Below are positions 51,387 to 60,327 of a stretch of DNA of 64,000 bases, in pieces. The DNA lies in assembly GCF_000194605.1 (NCBI RefSeq), contig NC_015321.1, positions 2,542,001 through 2,606,000 of the forward strand, in the 5' to 3' direction. A program made the position numbers and the translations under genes. Source of the DNA: Fluviicola taffensis DSM 16823 (lineage in GTDB: Bacteria; Bacteroidota; Bacteroidia; Flavobacteriales_D; Crocinitomicaceae). How positions within the stretch are numbered: the first letter of the stretch is position 1; the number at the start of each line of letters is the position of its first letter. The notes under the pieces were generated by a model that was not told where the DNA came from, did not search any database, and saw only the letters and a list, made by a program, of their open reading frames with translations.

Positions 51387-53507
51387 ATGAAAAATTGTTT
51401 GGTTGGTTTTATTGTCTTATTAGGCTTTACTCTTCATGCAGAAGAGGGAATGCTTATCCCTTCCTTGCTTCAAGCTTTTGAGTCTGATATGAAGGCAAAA
51501 GGAATGAAACTTTCGGCAGCTGATATTTATTCAGTGAATAATGCATCATTGAAAGATGCAATTATGCATTTTGGTGGAGGTTGTACTGCCGAATTAGTAT
51601 CTGATAAAGGGTTAATGCTAACCAATCACCATTGTGGCTTGGATGCCGTTCAAAGACATTCATCCACCGAACACGATTATTTGAAAAATGGATTTTGGGC
51701 GAAAAATTTTACGGATGAACTACCAAATGCAGGACTTACAGCTACACGGATTGTTCGAATAGAAGATGTAACTGCCTCTATGATGTTTGGAATTCAAGGT
51801 TTAGAAGATGGAAATAAGATTGCTGAGGTTCTAAAAAGAAACATGAAAAAATTGATTGAAGATGCTACAAGAGGTACGCATTATCAAGGAGATATTCAAG
51901 CTTTTGATTATGGGAATAGTTTTTATTTAATGGTTAAAGAGGTTTTTACAGATGTTCGACTAGTTGGTGCTCCTCCAAGCTCCATTGGTAAATTTGGTGG
52001 TGATACAGATAACTGGGTTTGGCCAAGACATACAGGAGATTTTTCGGTGTTCCGTGTTTATGCCGGAAAAGATAACAAGCCGGCTGAGTACAACGTTGAA
52101 AACGTTCCTTATGAGCCTATCAAGCACTTAAAAATTGCATTTAATGATCGTAAGAAAGGTGATTTTACGATGGTTTATGGATTTCCGGGGCAAACAGAAC
52201 AACATTTGACTTCTGGAAATTTGAAATACTATGTGGAGAAGCAAAGACCGATGGAAATTGATATGCGAACAAAAAGTTTAGCTGTAATCAATGAAGCAAT
52301 GAAAAAATCAGATGCAACGCGTATTCAATATATGGCTAAACAAGCTCGTATTGCAAACGCATGGAAAAAATACATTGGTCAAATTGATGGTCTAAAACAA
52401 TTAGATGCGGTTTCATTAAAGAAAAAGTTTGAAGCAGAATATATTGCGAAAGCAAATTCGAAAGAAGAATGGAATCGCTATGCTCCATTGATCGATCGGA
52501 TGAATAAATTGGTTGATGAAAAAAGCGTGTATGAATACAATTACACACTCTTCGTAGAGTACTTGTTTGTAGGTCCTGAATTTTTCCGTTTAGCTAGAAG
52601 CATGGAAGATTTGGAACGTTTTTATGGAAAGTATCGTGAGAGTGGAGAATTGGACGCAAAGGTTCAATCAATAATCAAAGGAGCTGAAGGATTCTTTAAA
52701 AACTACGATGTAAATGTGGATAAAGGAATATTTGATGCACTAACACCAACGTTTAAAAATTATTTAGACAAACGTTTTGTAATTCCTTCTTTAACTAATC
52801 CAAAATTGACTGAAGCAATCTATTCCAAATCAATTTTGGTAAACAAAGAAAAGTTTGTCGGATTCCTGAATAAGCTGACAGAAAAATCATTTTCCAAATT
52901 AGCGAAAGATCCAGGCTACAAATTGTTTGTTGAGAGTTTCTCTTTGATGCGCAATGAAATCGCGACAGGAGCTACTGATTACAATATGGAAATGGATGCT
53001 TTGTTGAAAGATTTCGTAGAAGGAAAACTGAAAATGTTTCCTGACGGGAAAAACTGGCCAGATGCAAATTCGACATTGCGCGTAACTTATGGGCAGTTGG
53101 AAGGTTCAGCTCCTGTTGACGGTATGGCATATACAGAGCATACAACCTTGAAGGGAATGATTGATAAGTATAATACAGGGAATCCGGATTTCGATTTGGA
53201 TCCAAAAATGATTGATTTGTACAAAGCAAAAAATTACGGAGATTACGCTCAAGATGATGAGTTGTGGGTGTGTTTCACAGGTTCCAATCACACGACAGGG
53301 GGTAACTCAGGTTCACCAGTTTTGGATGCAAACGGAAATTTAATGGGATTGAATTTTGATCGCAGTTGGGAAAGCACCATGAGTGACTTTTACTTTGACC
53401 CGAACCGTTGTAGAAATATAGTGGTGGATATCCGTTATGTGATGTGGGTAATGGATATTTATTGCGGAGCTAAAAATTTGGTAGACGAAATGACTTTGGT
53501 GAAGTAA
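51387..53507 (+). CDS. S46 dipeptidyl-peptidase, DPP11 type (Asp/Glu-specific)
   Basis: 706 residues with a signal peptide (MKNCLVGFIVLLGFTLHA). The chymotrypsin-like part carries the catalytic His in TNHHCGLDA (81-82) and Ser641 in GNSGSPV; an all-helical domain lies between (about 270-560). Family S46 enzymes release dipeptides in the periplasm. The residue 18 after the catalytic Ser is Arg659 (LNFDRSWE), the place of Arg673 in Porphyromonas DPP11, which selects Asp/Glu at P1; DPP7 has Gly there. ATG 51387 starts the signal peptide. Confidence 0.93.
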   Translation: MKNCLVGFIVLLGFTLHAEEGMLIPSLLQAFESDMKAKGMKLSAADIYSVNNASLKDAIMHFGGGCTAELVSDKGLMLTNHHCGLDAVQRHSSTEHDYLKNGFWAKNFTDELPNAGLTATRIVRIEDVTASMMFGIQGLEDGNKIAEVLKRNMKKLIEDATRGTHYQGDIQAFDYGNSFYLMVKEVFTDVRLVGAPPSSIGKFGGDTDNWVWPRHTGDFSVFRVYAGKDNKPAEYNVENVPYEPIKHLKIAFNDRKKGDFTMVYGFPGQTEQHLTSGNLKYYVEKQRPMEIDMRTKSLAVINEAMKKSDATRIQYMAKQARIANAWKKYIGQIDGLKQLDAVSLKKKFEAEYIAKANSKEEWNRYAPLIDRMNKLVDEKSVYEYNYTLFVEYLFVGPEFFRLARSMEDLERFYGKYRESGELDAKVQSIIKGAEGFFKNYDVNVDKGIFDALTPTFKNYLDKRFVIPSLTNPKLTEAIYSKSILVNKEKFVGFLNKLTEKSFSKLAKDPGYKLFVESFSLMRNEIATGATDYNMEMDALLKDFVEGKLKMFPDGKNWPDANSTLRVTYGQLEGSAPVDGMAYTEHTTLKGMIDKYNTGNPDFDLDPKMIDLYKAKNYGDYAQDDELWVCFTGSNHTTGGNSGSPVLDANGNLMGLNFDRSWESTMSDFYFDPNRCRNIVVDIRYVMWVMDIYCGAKNLVDEMTLVK

Positions 53508-53525
53508 AAACGATCCGATATAAAA

Positions 53526-53559
53526 CATGTAGGCACGCGATGCGTCGCGTGCCTACATG
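53526..53559. repeat. Palindromic GCGATGC repeat, copy 3
   Basis: CATGTAGGCACGCGA (53526-53540) pairs perfectly, 15 bases, with TCGCGTGCCTACATG (53545-53559) around TGCG. It is the best formed of the three copies. Confidence 0.65.
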
Positions 53560-53577
53560 ACATGATTATATGAAAAC

Positions 53578-53614
53578 AAAATGGGCGTCCCGGTTTAACC
53601 AGGACGCCCATTTT
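53578..53614. terminator. Bidirectional terminator between the S46 peptidase and gldC
   Basis: ATGGGCGTCC (53581-53590) pairs with GGACGCCCAT (53602-53611), with A-run before and T-run after, so it works for both convergent genes. Confidence 0.85.
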
Positions 53615-53631
53615 GTTTATTACAATTTCAT

Positions 53632-53979
53632 TTATTTCTCTGGCATAATATCCATCTTCTCAGCGAAGTGGTAACAATAATCTCTTAAATCTTCAGCAAT
53701 TAGGTTTTCCCCTGTTGCTTTTTCAAACGTATCTGCCATTGTAAGTAAGGTTTGATGAAAAAACTGTTTCATCTCTTCTACTGACATGTCTTTTGTCCAA
53801 AGATCAATTTTCATGGTATTATTGTCTTCCGGATTCCATAAGGAGAGCATTACTGCTTTTGCGGGAGAATCTTTAATTCCACCGTCGTCGGCAGACCAAT
53901 GCATTTCTAAAGGTAGGTTATTGGCATTCAGCCCAATTTTTACGGTAATTGCAGATTGTTTGCTTACTATTTCTTCCAT
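53632..53979 (-). CDS. gldC: Gliding motility protein GldC
   Basis: 115 residues matching GldC: AVMLSLWNPEDNNTMKIDLW, TKDMSVEEMKQFFHQTLLTM and DTFEKATGENLIAEDLRDYC. GldC is a small cytosolic protein that improves gliding in Flavobacterium johnsoniae, probably by stabilising GldB. It lies 2 bases after gldB in the same operon. Confidence 0.93.
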   Translation of the reverse strand: MEEIVSKQSAITVKIGLNANNLPLEMHWSADDGGIKDSPAKAVMLSLWNPEDNNTMKIDLWTKDMSVEEMKQFFHQTLLTMADTFEKATGENLIAEDLRDYCYHFAEKMDIMPEK

Positions 53980-53981
53980 TT

Positions 53982-54998
53982 TTAATCGTTTATTTCGTAT
54001 TCTGCTAAAATTTCGTTGTAGCTTTTGTCAAGAAGTTGCTGCAAAGTTACATTAGTTTGCTCCATATAACTACAAACAATTCGATAACCTAAAAATTGTC
54101 CCAAACGATCTGGGCCTTTTTGAGATAATCCGGATGTAAATGGACCTTCTTGTAAAAATGCTGCTTGATCTTTTTCACTTTTTGTAAAAAGCATATTTTG
54201 CTTTACAATGTGCTCCCATATACTTCGCTCGTTAGTAATCGCCCATTGATAGTCGGAAGCGTTGTAGCGCAAAAGAATTCGCTCGTCTTGTTGTGGGATG
54301 GAAGCTCTCGTTAAGTAAAGAATTTTCCCCCATTGAATCATTGCTTGGATATTATTGTGATCTTTTCCTGGCTCACAGATATGTGTCAAAATCCAAGCAC
54401 ACACAGCATCTCGCTCCATGTATTCAGGTTCCATAGCTTCTTTGATCCATTCGTAGAAAACATCAGAAGGCAACTCTTTGATGACATCTGTTTTAGCCCC
54501 CAAATACCGCTCCAAGCCAATAGCCAATTCATTTTCTGTGCAATAAACACTTGAAGAAAAATAAGAATTCATATAAACGATTGTTTTTGGAAGCTTTACA
54601 CTCGGTAAATGAACTTGTAAACGTTTGAATCCATCTTCAATCGTTTTTGTTGACGATGAAACATGTGGAAATTTCTCCGTAATTCTTTTTGAAAGACGTT
54701 TGTAATAAGGACTGTTGGAGAAATCAGTCCAATTTGCACTAAAAGCACTGTCTTTCGGTAGACCAGTTTTGTAACAATAGTAAAATTCGTAGTCAATGAT
54801 TTCTGGAATTTCTTGAGATAACTGATTTAGTTCTTTCTCCAGATTCTGTTCTTTTGTGTTTTGGAGAATACTGTCTAATTGGATACTTGACAAGTTGTAG
54901 CTGCTAGCTGAAATATCTACGTCAAGTGCGTCGCTAGAACATGATTGGATAGCTAGAAGCAGTATCATGAAGCAAGATAAGAATTGAATTTTTCTCAT
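53982..54998 (-). CDS. gldB: Gliding motility lipoprotein GldB
   Basis: 338 residues with a lipoprotein signal (MRKIQFLSCFMILLLAIQSC, Cys20). EIIDYEFYYCYKTGLPKDSA and GLSQKGPDRLGQFLGYRIVC with a DEDR-type acidic region are in keeping with GldB, one of the lipoproteins needed for gliding and type IX secretion. The TTG at 55016 is a worse start than the ATG at 54998. gldC follows after 2 bases. Confidence 0.88.
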   Translation of the reverse strand: MRKIQFLSCFMILLLAIQSCSSDALDVDISASSYNLSSIQLDSILQNTKEQNLEKELNQLSQEIPEIIDYEFYYCYKTGLPKDSAFSANWTDFSNSPYYKRLSKRITEKFPHVSSSTKTIEDGFKRLQVHLPSVKLPKTIVYMNSYFSSSVYCTENELAIGLERYLGAKTDVIKELPSDVFYEWIKEAMEPEYMERDAVCAWILTHICEPGKDHNNIQAMIQWGKILYLTRASIPQQDERILLRYNASDYQWAITNERSIWEHIVKQNMLFTKSEKDQAAFLQEGPFTSGLSQKGPDRLGQFLGYRIVCSYMEQTNVTLQQLLDKSYNEILAEYEIND

Positions 54999-55047
54999 AA
55001 ATTTTAGATTGCTCAAAAATAATCATTCTAATTTCAACTAAAGAAAC

Positions 55048-55055
55048 TATATTTG
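55048..55055 (+). promoter_or_regulatory. -7 box (TATATTTG) of the barrel gene
   Basis: TATATTTG ends 20 bases before the ATG at 55075. Confidence 0.5.
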
Positions 55056-55074
55056 ACCCACTTTTATATAACTT

Positions 55075-55920
55075 ATGAAAAGATTAATAGTAACATGTTT
55101 GGCTGTAAGTTTTTCAGCTTTGGTTTTTGCTCAAGAAACTGGTACAGATAAAAAAGCAAACGTTGGTATTGCATATCAATTTGGAATGAATTTCAACAAA
55201 CCGGGAACAAACGTAATTGAACGTGATGGAGTTGGAGCTCAGAATATGATTGGGTTGAATGTCAATTTTAATTTCAATGAAAACATCGGTCTTTCAACTG
55301 GGGTTGAGTTTGATTTTGAATCGTTTAAGTATAGTTTTGTTGATTCAAAAAGCACTTATTATAACTATAGTGATAAGAAAATTTCTAAAAAGAATGAGCT
55401 TCAGGGTGGTGAAGATTTATTTGAATTAACGGGAAGAAAGTATAAAAACATTTATGCAACAATTCCATTGATGCTTATGTTTCGTACAAATGCAATTGGA
55501 GATTTCCGTTACTATGGAAAATTCGGCGCTAGAACAAGCTTTTTGGTAAAATCAGCTATGAATGATGTGGGGAATGTATTTTCCACGAATGATGTAGCTT
55601 TAATTGAAGCTCCCGGATCTACTTTTACAGCGGCTCCTAAGGAGAATGAGGGAATGAAAGTTCCTTATGGGAATGATGCTTTTATTATCCGAAGTGCTTT
55701 AGGAATTGCAGGTGGTGCTCAGTGGAATTTTACAGGAAACACCTTGTTATTTGCTGAAATTGGGTTCTACTATGGTTTAACTCCAATGCATGTTAGTAAA
55801 GACAAAAAAGAAGATAATATGACCATGTTTAACCGCGTGGATTCAAATACAACGAATGATTACTTTAGAATTAAAGCAAATCAAACGCAACTTTGTTTGA
55901 AAATTGGTATTCTGTTCTAA
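55075..55920 (+). CDS. Outer-membrane beta-barrel protein (porin-like)
   Basis: 281 residues with signal peptide (MKRLIVTCLAVSFSALVFAQ) and alternating strands (ANVGIAYQFGMNFN, IGLSTGVEFDFESFKYSF, RYYGKFGARTSFLV, NTLLFAEIGFYYGLTP), ending in LCLKIGILF with a terminal Phe, the BAM signal. It resembles the outer-membrane protein_beta-brl domain family, of which PorT is a member; a PorT identity is not established. It is divergent from gldB and has its own terminator. Confidence 0.78.
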   Translation: MKRLIVTCLAVSFSALVFAQETGTDKKANVGIAYQFGMNFNKPGTNVIERDGVGAQNMIGLNVNFNFNENIGLSTGVEFDFESFKYSFVDSKSTYYNYSDKKISKKNELQGGEDLFELTGRKYKNIYATIPLMLMFRTNAIGDFRYYGKFGARTSFLVKSAMNDVGNVFSTNDVALIEAPGSTFTAAPKENEGMKVPYGNDAFIIRSALGIAGGAQWNFTGNTLLFAEIGFYYGLTPMHVSKDKKEDNMTMFNRVDSNTTNDYFRIKANQTQLCLKIGILF

Positions 55921-55941
55921 TTAACAGAAATTAGAAATTAG

Positions 55942-55979
55942 AATCCCGTCTAGGCTTAGCAGAGACGGGATTTTTTTTT
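55942..55979 (+). terminator. Terminator after the barrel gene
   Basis: AATCCCGTCT (55942-55951) pairs with AGACGGGATT (55963-55972), then a long T-run. Confidence 0.88.
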
Positions 55980-55998
55980 ATTTTTACTATCGAGATTT

Positions 55999-56778
55999 AT
56001 GGAAAAAGAATTAGAAGTAATTGATTATATTTCAAATTGGTTGAAACAATATGCAGTAACTGCAGGAGTAAACGGATTTGTTGTGGGAATTTCTGGAGGT
56101 GTTGACAGCGCAGTAACATCTGCTCTTTGTGCGAAAACGGGAATGAAGGTTTTGGTGTTAAACATGCCAATTCGTCAAACCAAAGCTGAGTTTACACGCG
56201 CTACAGAACACATTGATTGGTTACAGACTCATTTTTCAAATGTGGAAGCTCAGACAATTGATTTAACGGATGCTTTTTTCCAGTTAGAGAAAATATTTCC
56301 AGTTCAAACGGTTGAAAATCATCTAGCAATGGCTAATTCAAGAGCGCGATTGAGAATGACCACCTTGTATGCTTTGGGTCAAACACATGGTTTGCTTGTT
56401 GCAGGAACAGGAAATAAAATTGAAGATTTTGGAGTTGGCTTCTTTACAAAGTATGGGGATGGAGGTGTAGATTTAAGTCCAATTGCGGATTTAACAAAAA
56501 CAGAAGTTTTCGAGTTAGCAGGTTCTTTGAATATTGTCCCATCTATTTTAACCGCAAAACCAACGGATGGTTTGTGGGAAGATGGGAGGTCAGATGAAGA
56601 CCAAATAGGAGCAACCTATCCAGAATTGGAATGGGCTATGGATTTTACTGGTAACCCAGAAATTTTGAATGAAAGACAAAAAGACGTTTTGGAAATTTTC
56701 CAGAAACTCAATAAGGCGAATAAGCACAAAATGGAACCTATTCCAGTTTGTATCCTTCCAGAAAATAGTAAATGGTAA
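55999..56778 (+). CDS. nadE: NAD(+) synthase, ammonia-type
   Basis: Amidates nicotinic acid adenine dinucleotide to NAD+. The PP-loop VVGISGGVDSAVTSALCAK (28-46), ATGNK-like GTGNKIEDFGVGFFTKYGD and LSPIADLTKTEVFELA are the conserved features. At 259 residues there is no glutaminase domain, so ammonia is the direct substrate. The next gene starts inside its last codons (overlap of 7 bases). Confidence 0.95.
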   Translation: MEKELEVIDYISNWLKQYAVTAGVNGFVVGISGGVDSAVTSALCAKTGMKVLVLNMPIRQTKAEFTRATEHIDWLQTHFSNVEAQTIDLTDAFFQLEKIFPVQTVENHLAMANSRARLRMTTLYALGQTHGLLVAGTGNKIEDFGVGFFTKYGDGGVDLSPIADLTKTEVFELAGSLNIVPSILTAKPTDGLWEDGRSDEDQIGATYPELEWAMDFTGNPEILNERQKDVLEIFQKLNKANKHKMEPIPVCILPENSKW

Positions 56779-59015
56779 GAAATCAATTAATACTCATTTT
56801 CTTCTTGTTGATTGGCATCTCTCAATCAATTGCACAAACCTCCTTTAATCACTATCAGCCTTTATGCAGTAAGGGAATGGTTCCTGCAGACTTTTCGGTT
56901 AGCACATTGACTAAAATCAAACAGGACAATCAATCCGATTTGAAATCACTTTCATCCAAAAAACGTCAATTTTTCGTAGAGCAAATCAATTATTCGATTG
57001 ATGAAGTACTTCATTCTGGAAATGTGACTTTTGGAGATACGATTAGTATTTACCTTCAAAAATTGGGTGATCGTTTAATTGAATCCAATGTGGACTTAAA
57101 AGGGAAATTGCGTTTTTACTGCTACAATTCTACGGATGCAAATGCTTTTTCAACGAGGCAAGGAATTGTTTTCGTAACAACTGGTTTGTTGGCTCAATTA
57201 ACTTCGGAAGCTCAATTGGCATTTGTTCTATCTCATGAAATTGTTCATTACATGGAACATCATGTATTGGATTTTTATCAATATGCAACGAAAGAGAAAT
57301 TTTATTCATACAATGAAAAAGCGCGATTCTTAAGTAACTATTCACGAGAAAATGAATTGGAAGCTGATCGAATTGCAGTTAAAATGGTTCACGATGCTGG
57401 GTACAAAGCGAATGAAATCAATAAAACATTCGATGTTTTGCTTTATTCATACTTGCCTTTCGAAGAATTGAAGTTAGATAAAGCATATTTCAACACCGAT
57501 GAAATGTATGTTCCAGAGTTGTTTTTTGAATTCAAGAAAAATGAAATTTCTGCCAAGTTCAAATACAATGATTATTTGATGTCGCATCCTAACTTGGCAA
57601 AGCGCAAAGAACAGGTTTCTAATCAAGTCAGTAATTTTAAGAATTGGAATAGCGAAAAATTATTTGAAGACAGTACAAGCTTTTTTTTCATCCGTGATAT
57701 ATCAAGATTTGAATATGTATTGAACAAAGTGTATTCAGAAGAACCGATAGAAGCATTGTATGCCATTTATATCCTTGAAAAAAAATATCCGAATTCTAAG
57801 TTTCTAAAAAAATGTAAGTCACAAGCATGGTTGGATGTGATGAAAACTACTATCAAACAAGAAGCATACGTTTCGATTGCAAACCGCAAAAGACCAAAGT
57901 ATTATGAAGGACAAATTTCAGTTCTGAATCAGCTTATTACTGCGCTTCCAAAAGCGGGGAAACTGACAATGGGTTTAAGGATTATTTATGATGCTTATAA
58001 CAAAGACACTACTGATTTGGTTGCTAAAAAATGCTTAGAAACGGCATTGAGTATTTTGGTGAAAAGCAATGACTTTTCGATTTCGAATTATTCAGATAAA
58101 AGCTTTTCGAAAACGGTAGCATTTTTGAATGAAATTAAAAGTGATTCTTCTGCTAAAGCAAAATTCATTAGAGAAGAATGGGATAAATATGCAGTGATCG
58201 AAAATCAGTCGAAAGGAATGACAGAGGATTTTGGTATTGATTCTACTAAGTTCTACATGTATGGAATTTCGGATATTATAAAAGATAGTTCGTTCTTAAA
58301 AAAGATCCGTCTGCTAAATGCGAAGAGAAATTTGATCGAAAAAGACGATGATAATTTCAATTTAATGACAGACTACGAGCAAGCGAATTTGAATGTTTCA
58401 AAGTACAATGAAGAACTGCATCTAAAAATAGATTCTATGCTTCTGTTTCAACCAGCTATTTTTGAAACAAAGAAATTTTCAGAAATTGATGTGTATAAGA
58501 CTTTCAAAACAAAGGACTTGATTTTTAGAGAGGTTTCCGATAATGCAGAAGATCAGGATATTCATGTCCGTAACCTGAGCTTACAACAATTAGATACTTT
58601 GAAAGCTTCAGATTGGAACAATTATGCAGCTATTCAACGGAGTTTAACGCGAGCAATAAGCGACTATAAAAACGATTATTTTGTAATGGATGTAGTGCAG
58701 TTAAATGAAATCAGAAAAACTTACGGCACCGAAAAGTTGCTGTTTATGGAATATCAGCATACCTACAAGCCTGATTTGTATTTTGGGAATATTGCTTTGT
58801 TTACAGTTCTTTTGCCTGTTGGATTGTTTTATTTCCCCATAGAACTCCTTTCTGGACATTATTCTGATTGGCAATTCTATATTTTGGATTTGAAATCGGG
58901 TGAATTGATTTTGGATCGGTCTTATTTTGCAAATGAACCTGCTAGTAAACATATTATCGGGTCTCGACTGAATGCACTATTTCATCAATTAAAACAAGTA
59001 AAGAATGCGAATTAA
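56772..59015 (+). CDS. Exported M48-family metalloprotease
   Basis: 747 residues with a signal peptide (MVRNQLILIFFLLIGISQSIAQ). The M48 domain holds HEIVH (155-159) in AFVLSHEIVHYMEHHV and the third ligand region NELEADRIA (about 194-202). The remaining 500 residues are of unknown type, with one hydrophobic segment late on (FGNIALFTVLLPVGLFYF). It may process or check envelope proteins. ATG overlaps the nadE stop, and the barrel gene overlaps its own stop by 11 bases, so three genes are coupled. Confidence 0.85.
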   Translation: MVRNQLILIFFLLIGISQSIAQTSFNHYQPLCSKGMVPADFSVSTLTKIKQDNQSDLKSLSSKKRQFFVEQINYSIDEVLHSGNVTFGDTISIYLQKLGDRLIESNVDLKGKLRFYCYNSTDANAFSTRQGIVFVTTGLLAQLTSEAQLAFVLSHEIVHYMEHHVLDFYQYATKEKFYSYNEKARFLSNYSRENELEADRIAVKMVHDAGYKANEINKTFDVLLYSYLPFEELKLDKAYFNTDEMYVPELFFEFKKNEISAKFKYNDYLMSHPNLAKRKEQVSNQVSNFKNWNSEKLFEDSTSFFFIRDISRFEYVLNKVYSEEPIEALYAIYILEKKYPNSKFLKKCKSQAWLDVMKTTIKQEAYVSIANRKRPKYYEGQISVLNQLITALPKAGKLTMGLRIIYDAYNKDTTDLVAKKCLETALSILVKSNDFSISNYSDKSFSKTVAFLNEIKSDSSAKAKFIREEWDKYAVIENQSKGMTEDFGIDSTKFYMYGISDIIKDSSFLKKIRLLNAKRNLIEKDDDNFNLMTDYEQANLNVSKYNEELHLKIDSMLLFQPAIFETKKFSEIDVYKTFKTKDLIFREVSDNAEDQDIHVRNLSLQQLDTLKASDWNNYAAIQRSLTRAISDYKNDYFVMDVVQLNEIRKTYGTEKLLFMEYQHTYKPDLYFGNIALFTVLLPVGLFYFPIELLSGHYSDWQFYILDLKSGELILDRSYFANEPASKHIIGSRLNALFHQLKQVKNAN

Positions 59016-59823
59016 AAGAGGATTACTTGTTTGTTTGTTGTTTTTTTGTTTGTGCTCAAATGCGCAAGAAGTTGGCTATTATGGGAAGCGCGTTTTTTTG
59101 GAAATTGATGGTCAAGGTCAAATTCCGGTCCTACAAGCAATTTTTGGTGAGCGAAAAGGATATACTTTTCATAATGGTTCTCCAAAGAGATCCTTTAATT
59201 TGATTGATTTGGCTTACAGAGCGAGTCTAAATATTGCAATTACAGAAAGAGTAGGATTTGGATTGGAATTTTCACAACGATTTTATGCAGTCAATCTAGA
59301 AGCGATAGATGAGATTACGAGAAGTTTCAAAGATTCAAGCGGATCCTTGATTTCTCAGTATTTGCCTGCAAAAGTTAGCTATCTTCCTATTCGAGAAACT
59401 GTTTTTATGCCACGGGTCTTAATTGCCTTGAATGACGGTAGAATCCCTTGTGGTTTTGCCAGTGAGATTGGAATTGGGTATTCTTTGATTCAACTGCCAA
59501 ATAAAGACTTGGACATTGCATTGGATTCAGAATTCAGTGGGTTGCAAACGTCCGTAAAAGAGCAATTAATCGATCCAAAAGGAGATGATTTCCAAGGAAT
59601 GGTCTTCATGTATGGATTTCGGATGAACTACGCCATCAACAAACGGGTTTTATTCCATATTGGATTTCGGTATCAATACGCTCTGCAATTTGGCAAAAAG
59701 AAATACCGCAGAATGGAAGAATCTGAGTATTGGTTTTCACCGAGAGAAACTTGGTCTAAGATCAATCTTCGAAGACAATTAGGAATCTTTAGTCTCGGAA
59801 CAGGATTGACTTTTACATTGTAA
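59005..59823 (+). CDS. Exported beta-barrel-like protein of unknown function
   Basis: 272 residues with a signal peptide (MRIKRGLLVCLLFFCLCSNAQ). The strands VGFGLEFSQRFYAVNL, GFASEIGIGYSLIQL, MYGFRMNYAINKRVLFHIGF and the end IFSLGTGLTFTL suggest an outer-membrane barrel. No family is recognised. It overlaps the M48 gene by 11 bases, which makes it a likely partner or substrate of it. Confidence 0.65.
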   Translation: MRIKRGLLVCLLFFCLCSNAQEVGYYGKRVFLEIDGQGQIPVLQAIFGERKGYTFHNGSPKRSFNLIDLAYRASLNIAITERVGFGLEFSQRFYAVNLEAIDEITRSFKDSSGSLISQYLPAKVSYLPIRETVFMPRVLIALNDGRIPCGFASEIGIGYSLIQLPNKDLDIALDSEFSGLQTSVKEQLIDPKGDDFQGMVFMYGFRMNYAINKRVLFHIGFRYQYALQFGKKKYRRMEESEYWFSPRETWSKINLRRQLGIFSLGTGLTFTL

Positions 59824-59923
59824 TGACGAATTCCTAATTCCGAGTTCCGAATGAATTCAAATGTTAAATTGGAAAAACAATTAACCACATTTAATCCAAA
59901 TTTTAATTCGTAATTATCAAAGA

Positions 59924-60247
59924 TTACTCTGCTTCTGGCGCCAAACGTAGTACAATTCCGTCAATTTCTTCCGTAATAGGAATTTGACAACCCAAACGGC
60001 TGTTTCCTTTCACATAAAACGCTTGATCGAGCATGTCTAATTCAGCATCGCTTTGTTCTTCTAATTCAGTTTCTGATTCCAAATAACATTGACAAGTAGC
60101 ACACATAGCCATTCCACCACATTCACCTTTTACAGGAAGCTCATATGCCTTGCAAAGCTCCATGATATTCATATTCATATCAGTTGGACCAATTAATTCA
60201 TGTACCAACCCTTCTCTATCAATAATCGTTACTGTAATATCAGCCAT
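59924..60247 (-). CDS. [2Fe-2S] ferredoxin, adrenodoxin type
   Basis: 107 residues with the cluster ligands C43, C49, C52 and C87 (GECGGMAMCATCQC and LGCQIPI), the C-x5-C-x2-C...C pattern of vertebrate-type/ISC ferredoxins. It carries electrons to a reductase-linked enzyme in the cytoplasm; the partner is not visible. The terminal region is acidic. A TACCTTTG box precedes it. Confidence 0.93.
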   Translation of the reverse strand: MADITVTIIDREGLVHELIGPTDMNMNIMELCKAYELPVKGECGGMAMCATCQCYLESETELEEQSDAELDMLDQAFYVKGNSRLGCQIPITEEIDGIVLRLAPEAE

Positions 60248-60260
60248 TTGGTTTTTTTTG

Positions 60261-60268
60261 CAAAGGTA
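60261..60268 (-). promoter_or_regulatory. -7 box (TACCTTTG) of the ferredoxin gene
   Basis: Read on the minus strand TACCTTTG ends 14 bases before the ATG at 60247. Confidence 0.5.
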
Positions 60269-60299
60269 CTAACTATTCCAAGCGGTATTTCTAAAATGT

Positions 60300-60307
60300 T
60301 ATATTTG
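60300..60307 (+). promoter_or_regulatory. -7 box (TATATTTG) of the first terminal paralogue
   Basis: TATATTTG ends 20 bases before the ATG at 60328. Confidence 0.45.
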
Positions 60308-60327
60308 ACAAAATAAAAACCCTAAAT

